Positions 1 to 6,445 of a DNA stretch of 14,245 nucleotides are shown here, piece after piece; within the stretch, counting starts at the first letter, position 1, and the number at the start of each line of letters is the position of its first letter. Origin of the DNA: an uncultured Aquimonas sp. (GTDB lineage: Bacteria > Pseudomonadota > Gammaproteobacteria > Xanthomonadales > Xanthomonadaceae); NCBI GenBank assembly GCA_946481615.1, contig CAMLOR010000069.1:1-14245 (forward strand). The letters run 5' to 3'. A program made the position numbers and the translations under genes. The notes beneath the pieces are model-generated. The model did no database searches and was not told where the DNA came from. It worked only from the letters and a program-made list of their open reading frames with translations.

Positions 1-116
1 ACACCCGCCGCGACCGCGATTTCGGCCAGGGCTACGGCAACTCCAGCGGCTATGCGAGCAAGCGCAGCTATCTGCGCGGTGCCTCGTGGCGTCCGGGCAT
101 CTTCAAACTCGCGTAG
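1..116 (+). CDS. C-terminal end of an unrecognised protein (partial)
   Basis: The gene enters from the left edge; the reading phase begins at base 3. The 37 visible residues end at a TAG stop at 114-116. The tail is rich in Gly, Ser, Tyr and Arg (it includes RDRDFGQGYGNSSGYASKR) and shows no catalytic motif. Coding status rests on codon use (31 of 37 codons end in G or C) and on the stop sharing its last base with the GTG start of the next gene, which suggests translational coupling. I do not recognise the family from this fragment and give no function. Confidence 0.6.
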   Translation, partial: TRRDRDFGQGYGNSSGYASKRSYLRGASWRPGIFKLA

Positions 117-535
117 TGTTCAAGTCGAAGCCGGACATCGCGAAGCTCAACGCGCATTCGCGCGGCACGCTGTCGGAAAGTCTCGGCATCGAATTCACCG
201 AAGCCGGCGCGGATTTCCTCCGCGGCCGGATGCCGGTCGATCAGCGCACCAAGCAACCCTACGGTCTGCTGCACGGCGGGGCCTCGGTGGCGCTGGCCGA
301 AACGCTGGGCAGCGCTGCAGGCAATCTCTGCCTCGATGGCGATCGCTCGGTGGCCGTCGGCCTGGAGATCTCCGCCAACCACCTGCGCCCCGCGACGCAG
401 GGCTGGGTGATCGGCACCGCGCGGCCCATCCATCTGGGCCGCAGCACGCAGGTCTGGGACATCCGCATCGAGGACGAGGCCGGCCACATGACCTGCATCT
501 CGCGCCTCACCCTGGCCGTGGTGCCCAAGCAGTAG
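116..535 (+). CDS. Hotdog-fold acyl-CoA thioesterase, PaaI/YdiI (MenI) type
   Basis: This 139-residue protein belongs to the single-hotdog thioesterases that hydrolyse acyl-CoA or aryl-CoA thioesters in the cytoplasm. It resembles E. coli YdiI along its length. Visible landmarks are MPVDQRTKQPYGLLHGGASV (about 39-58), with His53 and Gly54-Gly55, then LAETLGSAAG with Glu62 as the expected catalytic acid, then the SANHLRPA and IHLGRSTQVWDI core strands. The chosen start is GTG at 116, which gives the family length and overlaps the upstream TAG by one base. An ATG at 86 would add ten residues inside the previous gene and is less likely. E. coli YdiI acts on 1,4-dihydroxy-2-naphthoyl-CoA in menaquinone synthesis. 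No men genes are visible here, so the substrate is open. Confidence 0.9.
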   Translation: MFKSKPDIAKLNAHSRGTLSESLGIEFTEAGADFLRGRMPVDQRTKQPYGLLHGGASVALAETLGSAAGNLCLDGDRSVAVGLEISANHLRPATQGWVIGTARPIHLGRSTQVWDIRIEDEAGHMTCISRLTLAVVPKQ

Positions 536-539
536 CCGC

Positions 540-1070
540 ATGACGGTCTACCTGCTGCTGTTCCGCGGCGTGGGCGGGGCGACGCAGCTGCCGGTGGCGC
601 CGCTGCGCGAAGCCTTGACCAGGGCCGGCTTCGAGAACGCCGGCACCTACATCAATAGCGGCAATGCCTACGTCAAAAGCGATCTGCCGCGTGCCGAAGT
701 GCTCGACGCCGTGGCCAGGCTGTGCGAGAAGAAGTTCGGCTTCACCAAGGCGATCTACGCGCCCACGCTCGCCGAGTGGACGAAACTGATCGCGAACAAT
801 CCCTTCCCCGACTACCGCGCCGGCAACCTGCTGCACGCGGCCTGGCTCGACGGCAAGCCGAAGGCCGAAGATGTCGCGAAGCTGCGCGAGCTGTGCGTCG
901 GTGGCGAGGCCATCGAGGTGGTCGGGAAGGTCGCTTACCTCAATACTCCGAACGGCTTCGGCACCTCGAAGTTCGCCGCGGCCTTCGACAAGGGCATCGG
1001 CGTGCCGAACACGGCGCGCAACTGGAATACCGTGCTCAAGCTGCGCGAGCTGGCCGACGCCGCGCGCTGA
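540..1070 (+). CDS. DUF1697 family protein
   Basis: This 176-residue protein carries the DUF1697 signature: an N-terminal strand with LLLFRGVGG, then LREALTRAGFENAGTYINSGNAYVKS at about 21-46, and the family's alpha/beta layout after it. The family is small, cytoplasmic and of unknown function; no catalytic residues are established. The ATG lies four bases after the thioesterase stop, so the two are probably co-transcribed. There is no strong Shine-Dalgarno, which fits translation coupled to the upstream gene. The first glycine-rich segment, usually close to LLRGINVGG in this family, is LLFRGVGGA here, a mild deviation. Confidence 0.85.
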   Translation: MTVYLLLFRGVGGATQLPVAPLREALTRAGFENAGTYINSGNAYVKSDLPRAEVLDAVARLCEKKFGFTKAIYAPTLAEWTKLIANNPFPDYRAGNLLHAAWLDGKPKAEDVAKLRELCVGGEAIEVVGKVAYLNTPNGFGTSKFAAAFDKGIGVPNTARNWNTVLKLRELADAAR

Positions 1071-1094
1071 ATCGAGCAAGCGCGGTCAGGCGCG

Positions 1095-1108
1095 CGCGGC
1101 GCGCCGCG
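1095..1108. repeat. 14-bp perfect palindrome ahead of the AraC-type gene
   Basis: CGCGGCGCGCCGCG is identical to its reverse complement and lies 14 bases before the ATG at 1123, in the 52-bp gap after the DUF1697 stop. It could fold as a small hairpin or serve as an operator. In DNA this GC-rich such palindromes are not rare, so the role is open. Confidence 0.3.
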
Positions 1109-1122
1109 GGCACCATGGACCG

Positions 1123-2031
1123 ATGACCGCCCCCCTTCCCGAACGTTTCCGCCGCGTGCTCGCCCACCTCGACGAATGCGGCGACGAGCTTCCCGATGTC
1201 GCGGCGCTGGCGGCACTCGCCGCCTATTCGCCGCAGCATTTCCACCGCCAGTTCCGCGCCCTGTTCGGCATCAACGTGCAGGCCTATGCGCAGCAGCGCC
1301 GCCTGGCGCGTGCGGCCGAGCGCCTGGCGTTCCGCGATACGCCGGTCGGCGAGATCGCGGGCGACGCCGGCTATGCCAATGCCGAATCCTTCGCGCGCGC
1401 TTTCCGGCGCGCGGTCGCGCAATCGCCGAGCGAATTCCGCGAAGCGCCCGACTGGCCGGCGCTGCAAGCCGCGGTGGCGGATTCGGAGGCGTTGCGGCGC
1501 GATCATCTGGCGCCCGCATCGCGTGGCGAGGAGGTGCGCATCGTCGAGGCTCCACCGCGACGCATCGCGCTGCTGATGCATCGCGGTGCGCCGGCCACGC
1601 TGGGCGATTCGCTGCGCCGCTTCATCGCCTGGCGCCGTGCGCACGGCCTGCCGCCTTCGCGCAGCGCGACGTTCAACCTGCTCTTCGAGGATCCCGCCGA
1701 CGCGGCCGCGCCGGACGAGTGGCGTTTCGGGCTCGCCTGCGAGTGCGACGAGCCGGTCGCCCTCGTCGAGGGCATGACGATGACCGAACTGGAAGGCGGT
1801 CGCTGCGCGGTGCTGCGCCACGTCGGTGGCGACGCGACGCTTTCGGCCAGCATCGATCTCCTCTATCGCGACTGGCTGCCGCGCAGCGGCGAGACGCCGC
1901 GCGACCATCCGCTATATCTGCAGCGCCTGAACTTCTTCCCCGACGTGCCCGAGGCGCAGGCGGTCAGCGAGATTTGGCTGCCGCTGTGCGGAAGCCCACC
2001 ATCCGGCGCGATTCCTCGTCCCACAGTTTGA
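1123..2031 (+). CDS. AraC-family regulator with C-terminal GyrI-like effector domain
   Basis: A 302-residue transcription regulator of the Rob/SoxS-like layout. The N-terminal AraC DNA-binding domain (about 5-107) has two helix-turn-helix units: [20 protein letters not shown] (29-48) and [20 protein letters not shown] (74-93), ending in the usual SPSEFR. A linker leads to a GyrI-like effector-binding domain (about 140-288) with [22 protein letters not shown] and a closing SEIWLPL. Such domains bind small amphipathic or drug-like ligands. The start is ATG at 1123, just before a well-formed N-terminus. The last 14 residues extend past the point where the domain normally ends. They lie in the 68 bp where this gene overlaps the convergent desaturase. 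Ligand and targets are unknown. Confidence 0.9.
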   Translation: MTAPLPERFRRVLAHLDECGDELPDVAALAALAAYSPQHFHRQFRALFGINVQAYAQQRRLARAAERLAFRDTPVGEIAGDAGYANAESFARAFRRAVAQSPSEFREAPDWPALQAAVADSEALRRDHLAPASRGEEVRIVEAPPRRIALLMHRGAPATLGDSLRRFIAWRRAHGLPPSRSATFNLLFEDPADAAAPDEWRFGLACECDEPVALVEGMTMTELEGGRCAVLRHVGGDATLSASIDLLYRDWLPRSGETPRDHPLYLQRLNFFPDVPEAQAVSEIWLPLCGSPPSGAIPRPTV

Positions 2032-2992
2032 GGCCGGCGCACTTGAGGCTCGACCACAGCGTGAGGCGCGGGGCTTCCTGCAGCGCGGGATGCGAGAGGA
2101 AGCATTCGCGCAGGCGGTAGTTCGGGATGCGCGAGGCCAGGTGGTGGATGTGGTGGTAGCCGATGTTGCCGGTGAACCAGTGCATCACGCGCGGCAGGTC
2201 GTAGTAGCTGCTGCCCTCGATCGCGGCCTTGTGCGAATCCCAGTCGGCCTTGCGGTCCCACACGGTGTTCTCGAAGGTGTGCTGCACATAGAACAGCCAC
2301 ACGCCGATGGCGCCGGCGATCAGCACGATCGGCAGGTGCACCATCAGCACCGTCTGCCAGCCGATGGCCCAGGCCAGCGCGCCGCCCACCAGCAGCAGCA
2401 TGAGGTTGTTGAGCCACACGCTGGCCCATTCCTTCTTCCAGGAGAAGGGCAGGTCGAACGGGAAGCGGTGCTTGATGACGAACTGGTAGACCGGACCGAT
2501 GCCCAACAGCACCGGCGTGGAGCGATAGAAGCGGTAGCTCAGGCGCTTGAACCAGCCGAGCGCGTTGTATTCGGCGACGGTGAGCGTGTCGATGTCGCCC
2601 ATCTCGCGGCGGTCGAGGTTGCCCGAGGTGCCGTGGTGGATGGCGTGCGTCTTCTTCCAGTAGCCGTAGGGGAAGAGCGTGACGAGGCCGAGGCAGCGGC
2701 CGACGGTGTCGTTGGCCTTCTGGCTGGCGAAGAACGAACCGTGGCCGCAGTCGTGCTGGATGATGAAGGTGCGCACGTACAGGCCGGCGGCCGGCAGCGC
2801 CAGCAGCAGCGTCCAGCCGTAGCCCCACTCGCCGACCACGCTCCACGCCATCAGCGCCCACAGCGCGACGAACAGCGGCAGCGTATCGAGCAATTGCAGG
2901 ATGGCCTTGCCCAGGTGCGGCTTGGCGAACCGCGCGCAGAGCTGGCGCAGGTTCACCGTCGAGTCCGTCGCTTCCACCTTCCACCCCGTCAT
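1964..2992 (-). CDS. Membrane fatty acid desaturase (delta-12/omega-6-like family)
   Basis: A 342-residue integral inner-membrane di-iron desaturase that would insert a double bond into acyl chains using O2 and reduced ferredoxin or a similar donor. All three histidine boxes are present: HDCGH (80-84), HAIHH (116-120) and HHIHH (280-284), plus [10 protein letters not shown] at about 236-245. Hydrophobic stretches lie at about 31-53, 60-78 and 197-234. Regiospecificity cannot be read from sequence. The start is the ATG at 2992; no convincing Shine-Dalgarno precedes it. A weak -10-like TATCCT lies on this strand at 3017-3012, without a good -35. The last 22 codons (including the stop) overlap the end of the AraC-type gene on the other strand. 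A role in membrane fluidity is an inference from the family. Confidence 0.92.
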   Translation of the reverse strand: MTGWKVEATDSTVNLRQLCARFAKPHLGKAILQLLDTLPLFVALWALMAWSVVGEWGYGWTLLLALPAAGLYVRTFIIQHDCGHGSFFASQKANDTVGRCLGLVTLFPYGYWKKTHAIHHGTSGNLDRREMGDIDTLTVAEYNALGWFKRLSYRFYRSTPVLLGIGPVYQFVIKHRFPFDLPFSWKKEWASVWLNNLMLLLVGGALAWAIGWQTVLMVHLPIVLIAGAIGVWLFYVQHTFENTVWDRKADWDSHKAAIEGSSYYDLPRVMHWFTGNIGYHHIHHLASRIPNYRLRECFLSHPALQEAPRLTLWSSLKCAGLKLWDEESRRMVGFRTAAAKSR

Positions 2993-3103
2993 CGAATGCG
3001 TGAATGGCGGCAGGATACTCCGCCTTCGTGTCGGCCGATGTGACCGCGCACCGGGTCCCCCGCCATGCGCAGGCGTGTGGTGCGCGCGTGAACCCTCCGG
3101 AAA

Positions 3104-3153
3104 CGCGATGGGCCCGGCGTTGCAAAGTGCCGTTCAGCCTCGCGCCCATCGTG
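3104..3153. repeat. Inverted repeat, possible activator site
   Basis: The arms CGCGATGGGC (3104-3113) and GCCCATCGTG (3144-3153) are complementary over ten positions with one G-T pair, separated by 30 bp. They lie about 80-130 bp before the predicted start site at about 3233, the usual distance for enhancer sites of sigma-54 activators. The two arms could equally be unrelated sequence in GC-rich DNA. No activator is identified. Confidence 0.3.
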
Positions 3154-3176
3154 CAGCTCCGCCCACGGCGTCGCGG

Positions 3177-3189
3177 CAAATCCTTGATC
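3177..3189 (-). promoter_or_regulatory. IHF-like binding site ahead of the Gly-zipper gene
   Basis: On the minus strand the sequence is GATCAAGGATTTG, which fits the IHF consensus WATCAANNNNTTR at all defined positions but the first. It sits 18 bp before the GG of the sigma-54-like -24 element, at about -44 to -56. IHF commonly bends DNA between activator sites and sigma-54 promoters. The near-identical motif at 13415-13427 has almost the same spacing. Confidence 0.5.
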
Positions 3190-3205
3190 GGGCGCGAAGC
3201 GGACT

Positions 3206-3223
3206 TGGGCATGGAAGGTGCAA
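3206..3223 (+). promoter_or_regulatory. Sigma-54-like -24/-12 promoter of the Gly-zipper gene
   Basis: The sequence TGGGCATGGAAGGTGCAA places GG at 3208-3209 and GC at 3220-3221 with exactly ten bases between, the invariant spacing of RpoN promoters. Against TGGCACGNNNNTTGCW it has three mismatches (the first T, the C after CA, and the first T of TTGC). The predicted start is near 3233, giving a leader of about 73 nt. Alone this would be a weak call; the matching IHF-like site and the parallel arrangement at 13445 raise it. Confidence 0.5.
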
Positions 3224-3239
3224 GTCCACAGCGCCAAAA

Positions 3240-3266
3240 CGCCGACCGCGGTCTCCCGCGGCGGCG
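3240..3266 (+). other. Leader hairpin of the Gly-zipper mRNA
   Basis: CCGCGG (3246-3251) pairs with CCGCGG (3256-3261) around a TCTC loop. After a bulged A at 3245 the stem continues through bases 3240-3244 pairing with 3262-3266, for 11 base pairs in all. It lies just downstream of the predicted start site and 27 bases before the ribosome binding site. There is no T-tract, so it is not a typical terminator. A role in mRNA stability or translation is possible but unproven. Confidence 0.45.
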
Positions 3267-3305
3267 GGGCACGGCCTTCAGAACGCGAAATCCAAGGAGC
3301 GATCC

Positions 3306-3770
3306 ATGAAAGACGTCAAGAAAGACCATTCGATCGGTGCGGGTACCGGAGCGGGCGCGGGCGCGCTGGCGGGCGCGGGCATCGGTGCCGCCGTCGGCGG
3401 CCCGGTGGGTGCCACCGTCGGTGCGGTGGCCGGCGCGATCGCCGGCGCCAAGGCCGGCGATTCCATCGCCGAAGCCGTGAATCCGACCGAATACACCAAC
3501 TACTGGAAGAGCAACTACACCAGCCGTCCGTACTACACCGATACCTACAGCTGGACCGACTACGATCCGGCCTACAAGTACGGCTACGACTCGTATTCCA
3601 CCTATCGCGGCCGCAGCTTCGACACGGTGGAGAACGACCTCGAGCGCGGCTGGAACAGCGCGAAGGGCAACTCGCGCCTGGCGTGGAACGACGCCAAGTC
3701 GGCCGTCAAGGACGGCTGGCATCACGTCGAACGCGCGATGCCGGGCGATTTCGACCGCGACGGTCGCTGA
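3306..3770 (+). CDS. Gly-zipper domain protein with Tyr-rich middle and conserved C-terminus
   Basis: A 154-residue protein. Residues 1-10 are charged (MKDVKKDHSI). Residues 11-51 form a long Gly/Ala Gly-zipper with repeated GxxxG and GxGxG spacing, which should form one or two packed membrane helices. Residues 58-102 are Tyr-rich (YWKSNYTSRPYYTDTYSW and similar), then a helical end (SFDTVENDLERGWNSAKG onward) closes with MPGDFDRDGR. Proteins of this design occur widely in Proteobacteria without a proven function. There is no cleavable signal peptide. The start is set by AAGGAG at 3294-3299, six bases before the ATG; reading further upstream would run through the regulatory region. It is the first gene after the sigma-54-like promoter and is followed by a strong terminator. 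A stress or envelope role is only a guess. Confidence 0.85.
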   Translation: MKDVKKDHSIGAGTGAGAGALAGAGIGAAVGGPVGATVGAVAGAIAGAKAGDSIAEAVNPTEYTNYWKSNYTSRPYYTDTYSWTDYDPAYKYGYDSYSTYRGRSFDTVENDLERGWNSAKGNSRLAWNDAKSAVKDGWHHVERAMPGDFDRDGR

Positions 3771-3793
3771 CGCGCCGCCGGCGGCACGAAACC

Positions 3794-3828
3794 GCGGCCC
3801 GGTTCGCGTGAACCGGGCCGCTCTTTTT
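3794..3828 (+). terminator. Rho-independent terminator after the Gly-zipper gene
   Basis: GCGGCCCGGTTC (3794-3805) pairs perfectly with GAACCGGGCCGC (3810-3821) across a GCGT loop, followed by TCTTTTT (3822-3828). This is a 12-bp stem plus T-tract, a classic intrinsic terminator. It ends only 13 bases before the next ATG and two bases before that gene's Shine-Dalgarno, so it also lies in the leader of the downstream gene. Confidence 0.9.
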
Positions 3829-3841
3829 CCGGGAGACAGCG

Positions 3842-4390
3842 ATGAAGACGAAACTCCTCGCGATCGCCTTGGCGGCGGCATGCATCGCGCCGGCACAGGC
3901 GCAGTACACGGGCGATCCGGCGCTCGACGCCGTGCTCGCGACGCTCGACGCGCTCTACTACGACGAGCCGGACTACTACGTCGAACAGATCGTCTACGAA
4001 ACCCGCGCGCAGCCCGTGATCGTGCGCGAATACATCCACGAGCGCCGCTATGCGCCGGCGGATGTCTACCTGATCGGCGAACTGGCGCAGCTGTCGGGCA
4101 AATCCTTCGCCGACGTGGCCGGACGCTACGAAGCCAACCGCGGGCAGGGCTGGGGCGCGGTGGCGAGGGATCTGGGCATCAAGCCGGGCTCCGCGCAGTT
4201 CCATGCGCTCAAGGACGGCGGCGCGCTGATCGTGGAGCGCGGCAAATCGCGCGGCCGATCCGCCGCCGCGCCGGGCCATGCCGGCAAACCGGCCAGGGTC
4301 GTGAAGACCGCGGGCAAGGGGCCGGGCAAGGGCCAAGGCCAGGGCAAGGGTCGCGGCAAGGGAGAAGGCAAGGACAAACCGGCCGGGTGA
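3842..4390 (+). CDS. Exported protein of unknown function with Gly/Lys-rich tail
   Basis: A 182-residue protein with a clear Sec signal peptide: MKTK, a hydrophobic core, and predicted cleavage after AQA at residue 20 (next residues QYTGDP). Residues 21-70 are acidic and Tyr-rich. Residues 71-126 form a compact segment (ADVYLIGELAQLSGKSF, then NRGQGWGAVARDLGIKPGS and FHALKDG). This resembles a conserved region in other exported bacterial proteins of unknown function. Residues 145-182 are a basic, disordered Gly/Lys/Gln tail. The start is supported by GGGAGA at 3831-3836, five bases before the ATG. No independent promoter fits between the upstream terminator and this gene, so expression probably depends on readthrough. 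A periplasmic or surface location is inferred. Confidence 0.85.
   Translation: MKTKLLAIALAAACIAPAQAQYTGDPALDAVLATLDALYYDEPDYYVEQIVYETRAQPVIVREYIHERRYAPADVYLIGELAQLSGKSFADVAGRYEANRGQGWGAVARDLGIKPGSAQFHALKDGGALIVERGKSRGRSAAAPGHAGKPARVVKTAGKGPGKGQGQGKGRGKGEGKDKPAG
4312..4372 (+). repeat. In-frame GGCAAG direct repeats coding the Gly/Lys tail
   Basis: GGGCAAG occurs at 4312, 4324 and 4342, with variants CGGCAAG at 4354 and AGGCAAG at 4366. Spacings are 12, 18, 12 and 12 bp. All are multiples of six, so each encodes Gly-Lys in the same frame. Such a tract could change length by slippage without a frameshift. Confidence 0.6.
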
Positions 4391-4391
4391 T

Positions 4392-4418
4392 CGGCGGGAC
4401 GCGAAAGCGACTCCGCCG
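4392..4418 (+). terminator. Hairpin with GAAA loop after the exported-protein gene
   Basis: CGGCGGG (4392-4398) pairs with TCCGCCG (4412-4418), including one G-T pair. After a small internal loop, CGC (4400-4402) pairs with GCG (4407-4409) around a GAAA tetraloop. It starts one base after the TGA at 4388-4390. No T-tract follows, so it may be a weak or Rho-assisted terminator or a 3'-end stabiliser. Confidence 0.45.
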
Positions 4419-4496
4419 GCGCGCGACCCTGTTCCCCTGTTCGCAGCCTCCGTGGTAAGACAGACGGGTCGCACAGGCCCGTGCCCTTCGCGTGGG

Positions 4497-4505
4497 GGAG
4501 GAGGA
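4497..4505 (+). promoter_or_regulatory. Strong ribosome binding site that sets the TonB receptor start
   Basis: GGAGGAGGA lies five bases before the GTG at 4511. The other in-frame GTG at 4481 has no such element. This favours the 4511 start. Confidence 0.75.
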
Positions 4506-4510
4506 CGACA

Positions 4511-6445
4511 GTGGAAGTCCCGCCAACCTGGCTCCTGCTGGCGGCGCTGTCGTGCCTTTGCGCGCAGCCGGCGTCCGCTGCGCCGGGTGAGCCCGATCTG
4601 ACCGCACTCTCCCTCGAGGAGCTGGCCAACATCGAGGTGTTCTCGGTTTCGAAGAAGACCGAGCGCCTCGCCGATGCGCCGGCCTCGATCTTCGTCATCA
4701 CCGCCGAAGACATCCGCCGCTCCGGCGCCACCAGCATCCCGGAGGCCCTCCGCCTGGCACCCAACCTGCACGTGGGACAGGTCAGTTCCGCCGGCTATTC
4801 GATCTCGGCCCGCGGCATGAACGGCAGCAACACCAGCGCCCCCAACCGGCTGCTGGTGATGATCGACGGACGCTCGGTGTATTCGCCGCTGTTCTCCGGC
4901 GTGTTCTGGGACGTGCAGGACGTGGTGCTGGAAGACATCGAACGCATCGAGGTGATCAGCGGGCCGGGCGGCACGCTGTGGGGCGTGAACGCGGTGAACG
5001 GCGTGATCAACATCGTCACCCGGCCCGCGGCCGACACGCCGGGCACGCTGGCGGTCGCCGGTGCCGGCGAACGCGGCTCGGAACTGGTCCTGCGCCATGG
5101 CGGCACGCGCGGGGCGATGCACTATCGCGCCTACGCCAAGGCGAACGATCGCAGGCACACGGAAACCGCGGCCGGCCTGCCCGTCGACGACGCCGGACAC
5201 AAGACGCAGATCGGCTTCCGCCTGGGCTGGGAAGATGCGGACCGCACCTTCGACCTGCACGGCGACGCCTACCGCGGCTCGGAAGGCCAGCCCGCGCCCG
5301 GCGCCATCGCCATCGCGGGCGTGCCCATCGTGCTGGGCGACGTCGAGTTCTCCGGCGCCAACCTCACCGGCCGCTGGCAGCAGCACCTGGAAGCCGGCGG
5401 GCGACTCGACGTGAAGGCGTACTACGACCGCACCGAACGCACCGTGCCGCCGACCTTCGCCGAAGACCTCGACATCTTCGACATCGATGCGCAGCACTCG
5501 CTGGCGCCGTTCGGCATGCACTCGCTGGTCTGGGGCATCAACTACCGCCAAAGCCGCGACCGCGTCACCAACAGCCCGTACTTCGCCTTCCTGCCCGGCC
5601 GCCTGCACCAGCGCTGGAGCAGCCTCTACGTGCAGGACGAGATGGCGCTGCGCGACGATCTCGATCTGGTCCTGGGCACGCGCCTGGAGCGCAACGATTA
5701 CACCGGCACGGAAGTCTTGCCCAGTGCGCGCCTGGCGTGGCGCCCGACACCCGAGCACATGGTCTGGGGCGCCGCCTCGCGCGCCGTGCGCGCGCCCTCG
5801 CGCCTGGACCGCGACGCCCACATCCCCGGCGAGCCGCCGTTCCTGCTCGACGGCGGTCTGCAGGTGCGCTCGGAGATCGCCGACGTCTACGAGATCGGCT
5901 ATCGCGGGCAATCGCTGCCCTGGCTGTCGTGGTCGCTGACGGCCTTCCACGCCGAATACGATCACGTGCGCAGCGCCGAGATCGCCCCCAGCGGCACGCA
6001 TTTCATCTTCGCCAGCCTGATGGAAGGACATGCCACCGGCTTCGAGGCCTGGGGCAATGTCCAGGTCTCGGACCGCTGGCGCATCAGCGGCGGCGCGACG
6101 CTGCTGCACGAGGAGCTGCGGCTCAAGCCGGGGAGCAACGACGTCACCGGCCCGGAACAGACCGGCAACGATCCCGACCACACCTGGCAACTGCGCTCGC
6201 GCTGGAACATCGGCAATGCCACCGAGTTCGATCTGGGGCTGCGCCACGTCGACGCGCTCGAGCGCAACGCCGTGCCCGCCTACACCGCAGTGGACGCGCA
6301 TCTGGGCTGGCACCCGAGCGATACCTTCCGCATCCTGCTCAGCGCCCGCAACCTCACCGGCTCGCATGCCGAATTCGGAATTCCCGCGTTCCGCACCGAA
6401 CACGAGCGCAGCCTCGAGCTGAGGCTGACCTGGTATCCGCGATGA
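4511..6445 (+). CDS. TonB-dependent outer-membrane receptor
   Basis: A 644-residue outer-membrane receptor. The signal peptide (core WLLLAALSCLCAQ) probably ends at PASA near residue 23. The mature end carries DLTALSLEELANIEVFSVSKK, typical of one TonB-receptor subfamily and a likely TonB-box region. The plug (about 45-155) shows SIFVITAEDIRRSGATSIPE, SARGMNG, LLVMIDGRSVYSPLFSGVFW, ERIEVISGPGGTLWG and NAVNGVINIVT. The rest is a beta-barrel of short amphipathic strands ending in RLTWYPR, without the usual terminal aromatic residue. There is no N-terminal STN signalling domain. The start is GTG 4511 because of its Shine-Dalgarno; GTG 4481 would add a more basic N-terminus (MPFAWGRRTT) and cannot be excluded. 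It overlaps the next gene by four bases. The substrate is unknown; no siderophore or vitamin genes are nearby. Confidence 0.93.
   Translation: MEVPPTWLLLAALSCLCAQPASAAPGEPDLTALSLEELANIEVFSVSKKTERLADAPASIFVITAEDIRRSGATSIPEALRLAPNLHVGQVSSAGYSISARGMNGSNTSAPNRLLVMIDGRSVYSPLFSGVFWDVQDVVLEDIERIEVISGPGGTLWGVNAVNGVINIVTRPAADTPGTLAVAGAGERGSELVLRHGGTRGAMHYRAYAKANDRRHTETAAGLPVDDAGHKTQIGFRLGWEDADRTFDLHGDAYRGSEGQPAPGAIAIAGVPIVLGDVEFSGANLTGRWQQHLEAGGRLDVKAYYDRTERTVPPTFAEDLDIFDIDAQHSLAPFGMHSLVWGINYRQSRDRVTNSPYFAFLPGRLHQRWSSLYVQDEMALRDDLDLVLGTRLERNDYTGTEVLPSARLAWRPTPEHMVWGAASRAVRAPSRLDRDAHIPGEPPFLLDGGLQVRSEIADVYEIGYRGQSLPWLSWSLTAFHAEYDHVRSAEIAPSGTHFIFASLMEGHATGFEAWGNVQVSDRWRISGGATLLHEELRLKPGSNDVTGPEQTGNDPDHTWQLRSRWNIGNATEFDLGLRHVDALERNAVPAYTAVDAHLGWHPSDTFRILLSARNLTGSHAEFGIPAFRTEHERSLELRLTWYPR

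Larger units (their letters stand above)
2993..3305. other. Intergenic regulatory stretch between desaturase and Gly-zipper gene
   Basis: This 313-bp gap separates two divergent genes and holds no credible gene. It contains, in order, a long-range inverted repeat (3104-3153), an IHF-like site (3177-3189), a sigma-54-like promoter (3206-3223), a leader hairpin (3240-3266) and a strong ribosome binding site (3294-3299), all oriented toward the gene at 3306. The desaturase promoter must also lie here but I cannot identify it with confidence. Confidence 0.7.

Noticed and set aside
3004..3309. A possible small gene in the regulatory gap (101 residues, +)
   Set aside because: It runs through the IHF-like site, promoter, hairpin and ribosome binding site of the gene at 3306, has no ribosome site of its own and looks like no known family.
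1863..3896. A long open frame on the minus strand across the desaturase and the Gly-zipper gene
   Set aside because: It is a shadow frame of GC-rich DNA. It overlaps the desaturase in another phase, where the histidine boxes and membrane helices are intact, and it shows no domain of its own.
4481..4483. GTG 4481 as the start of the TonB receptor
   Set aside because: It has no Shine-Dalgarno, while GTG 4511 has GGAGGAGGA at ideal spacing. Kept as an alternative because it would give a more basic signal-peptide N-terminus.
3722..6403. A long open frame on the minus strand opposite the TonB receptor
   Set aside because: It is antisense to a receptor with clear plug motifs and to the terminator at 3794. 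Its composition (Arg, Gly, Ala, His, Val) is typical of antisense translation.
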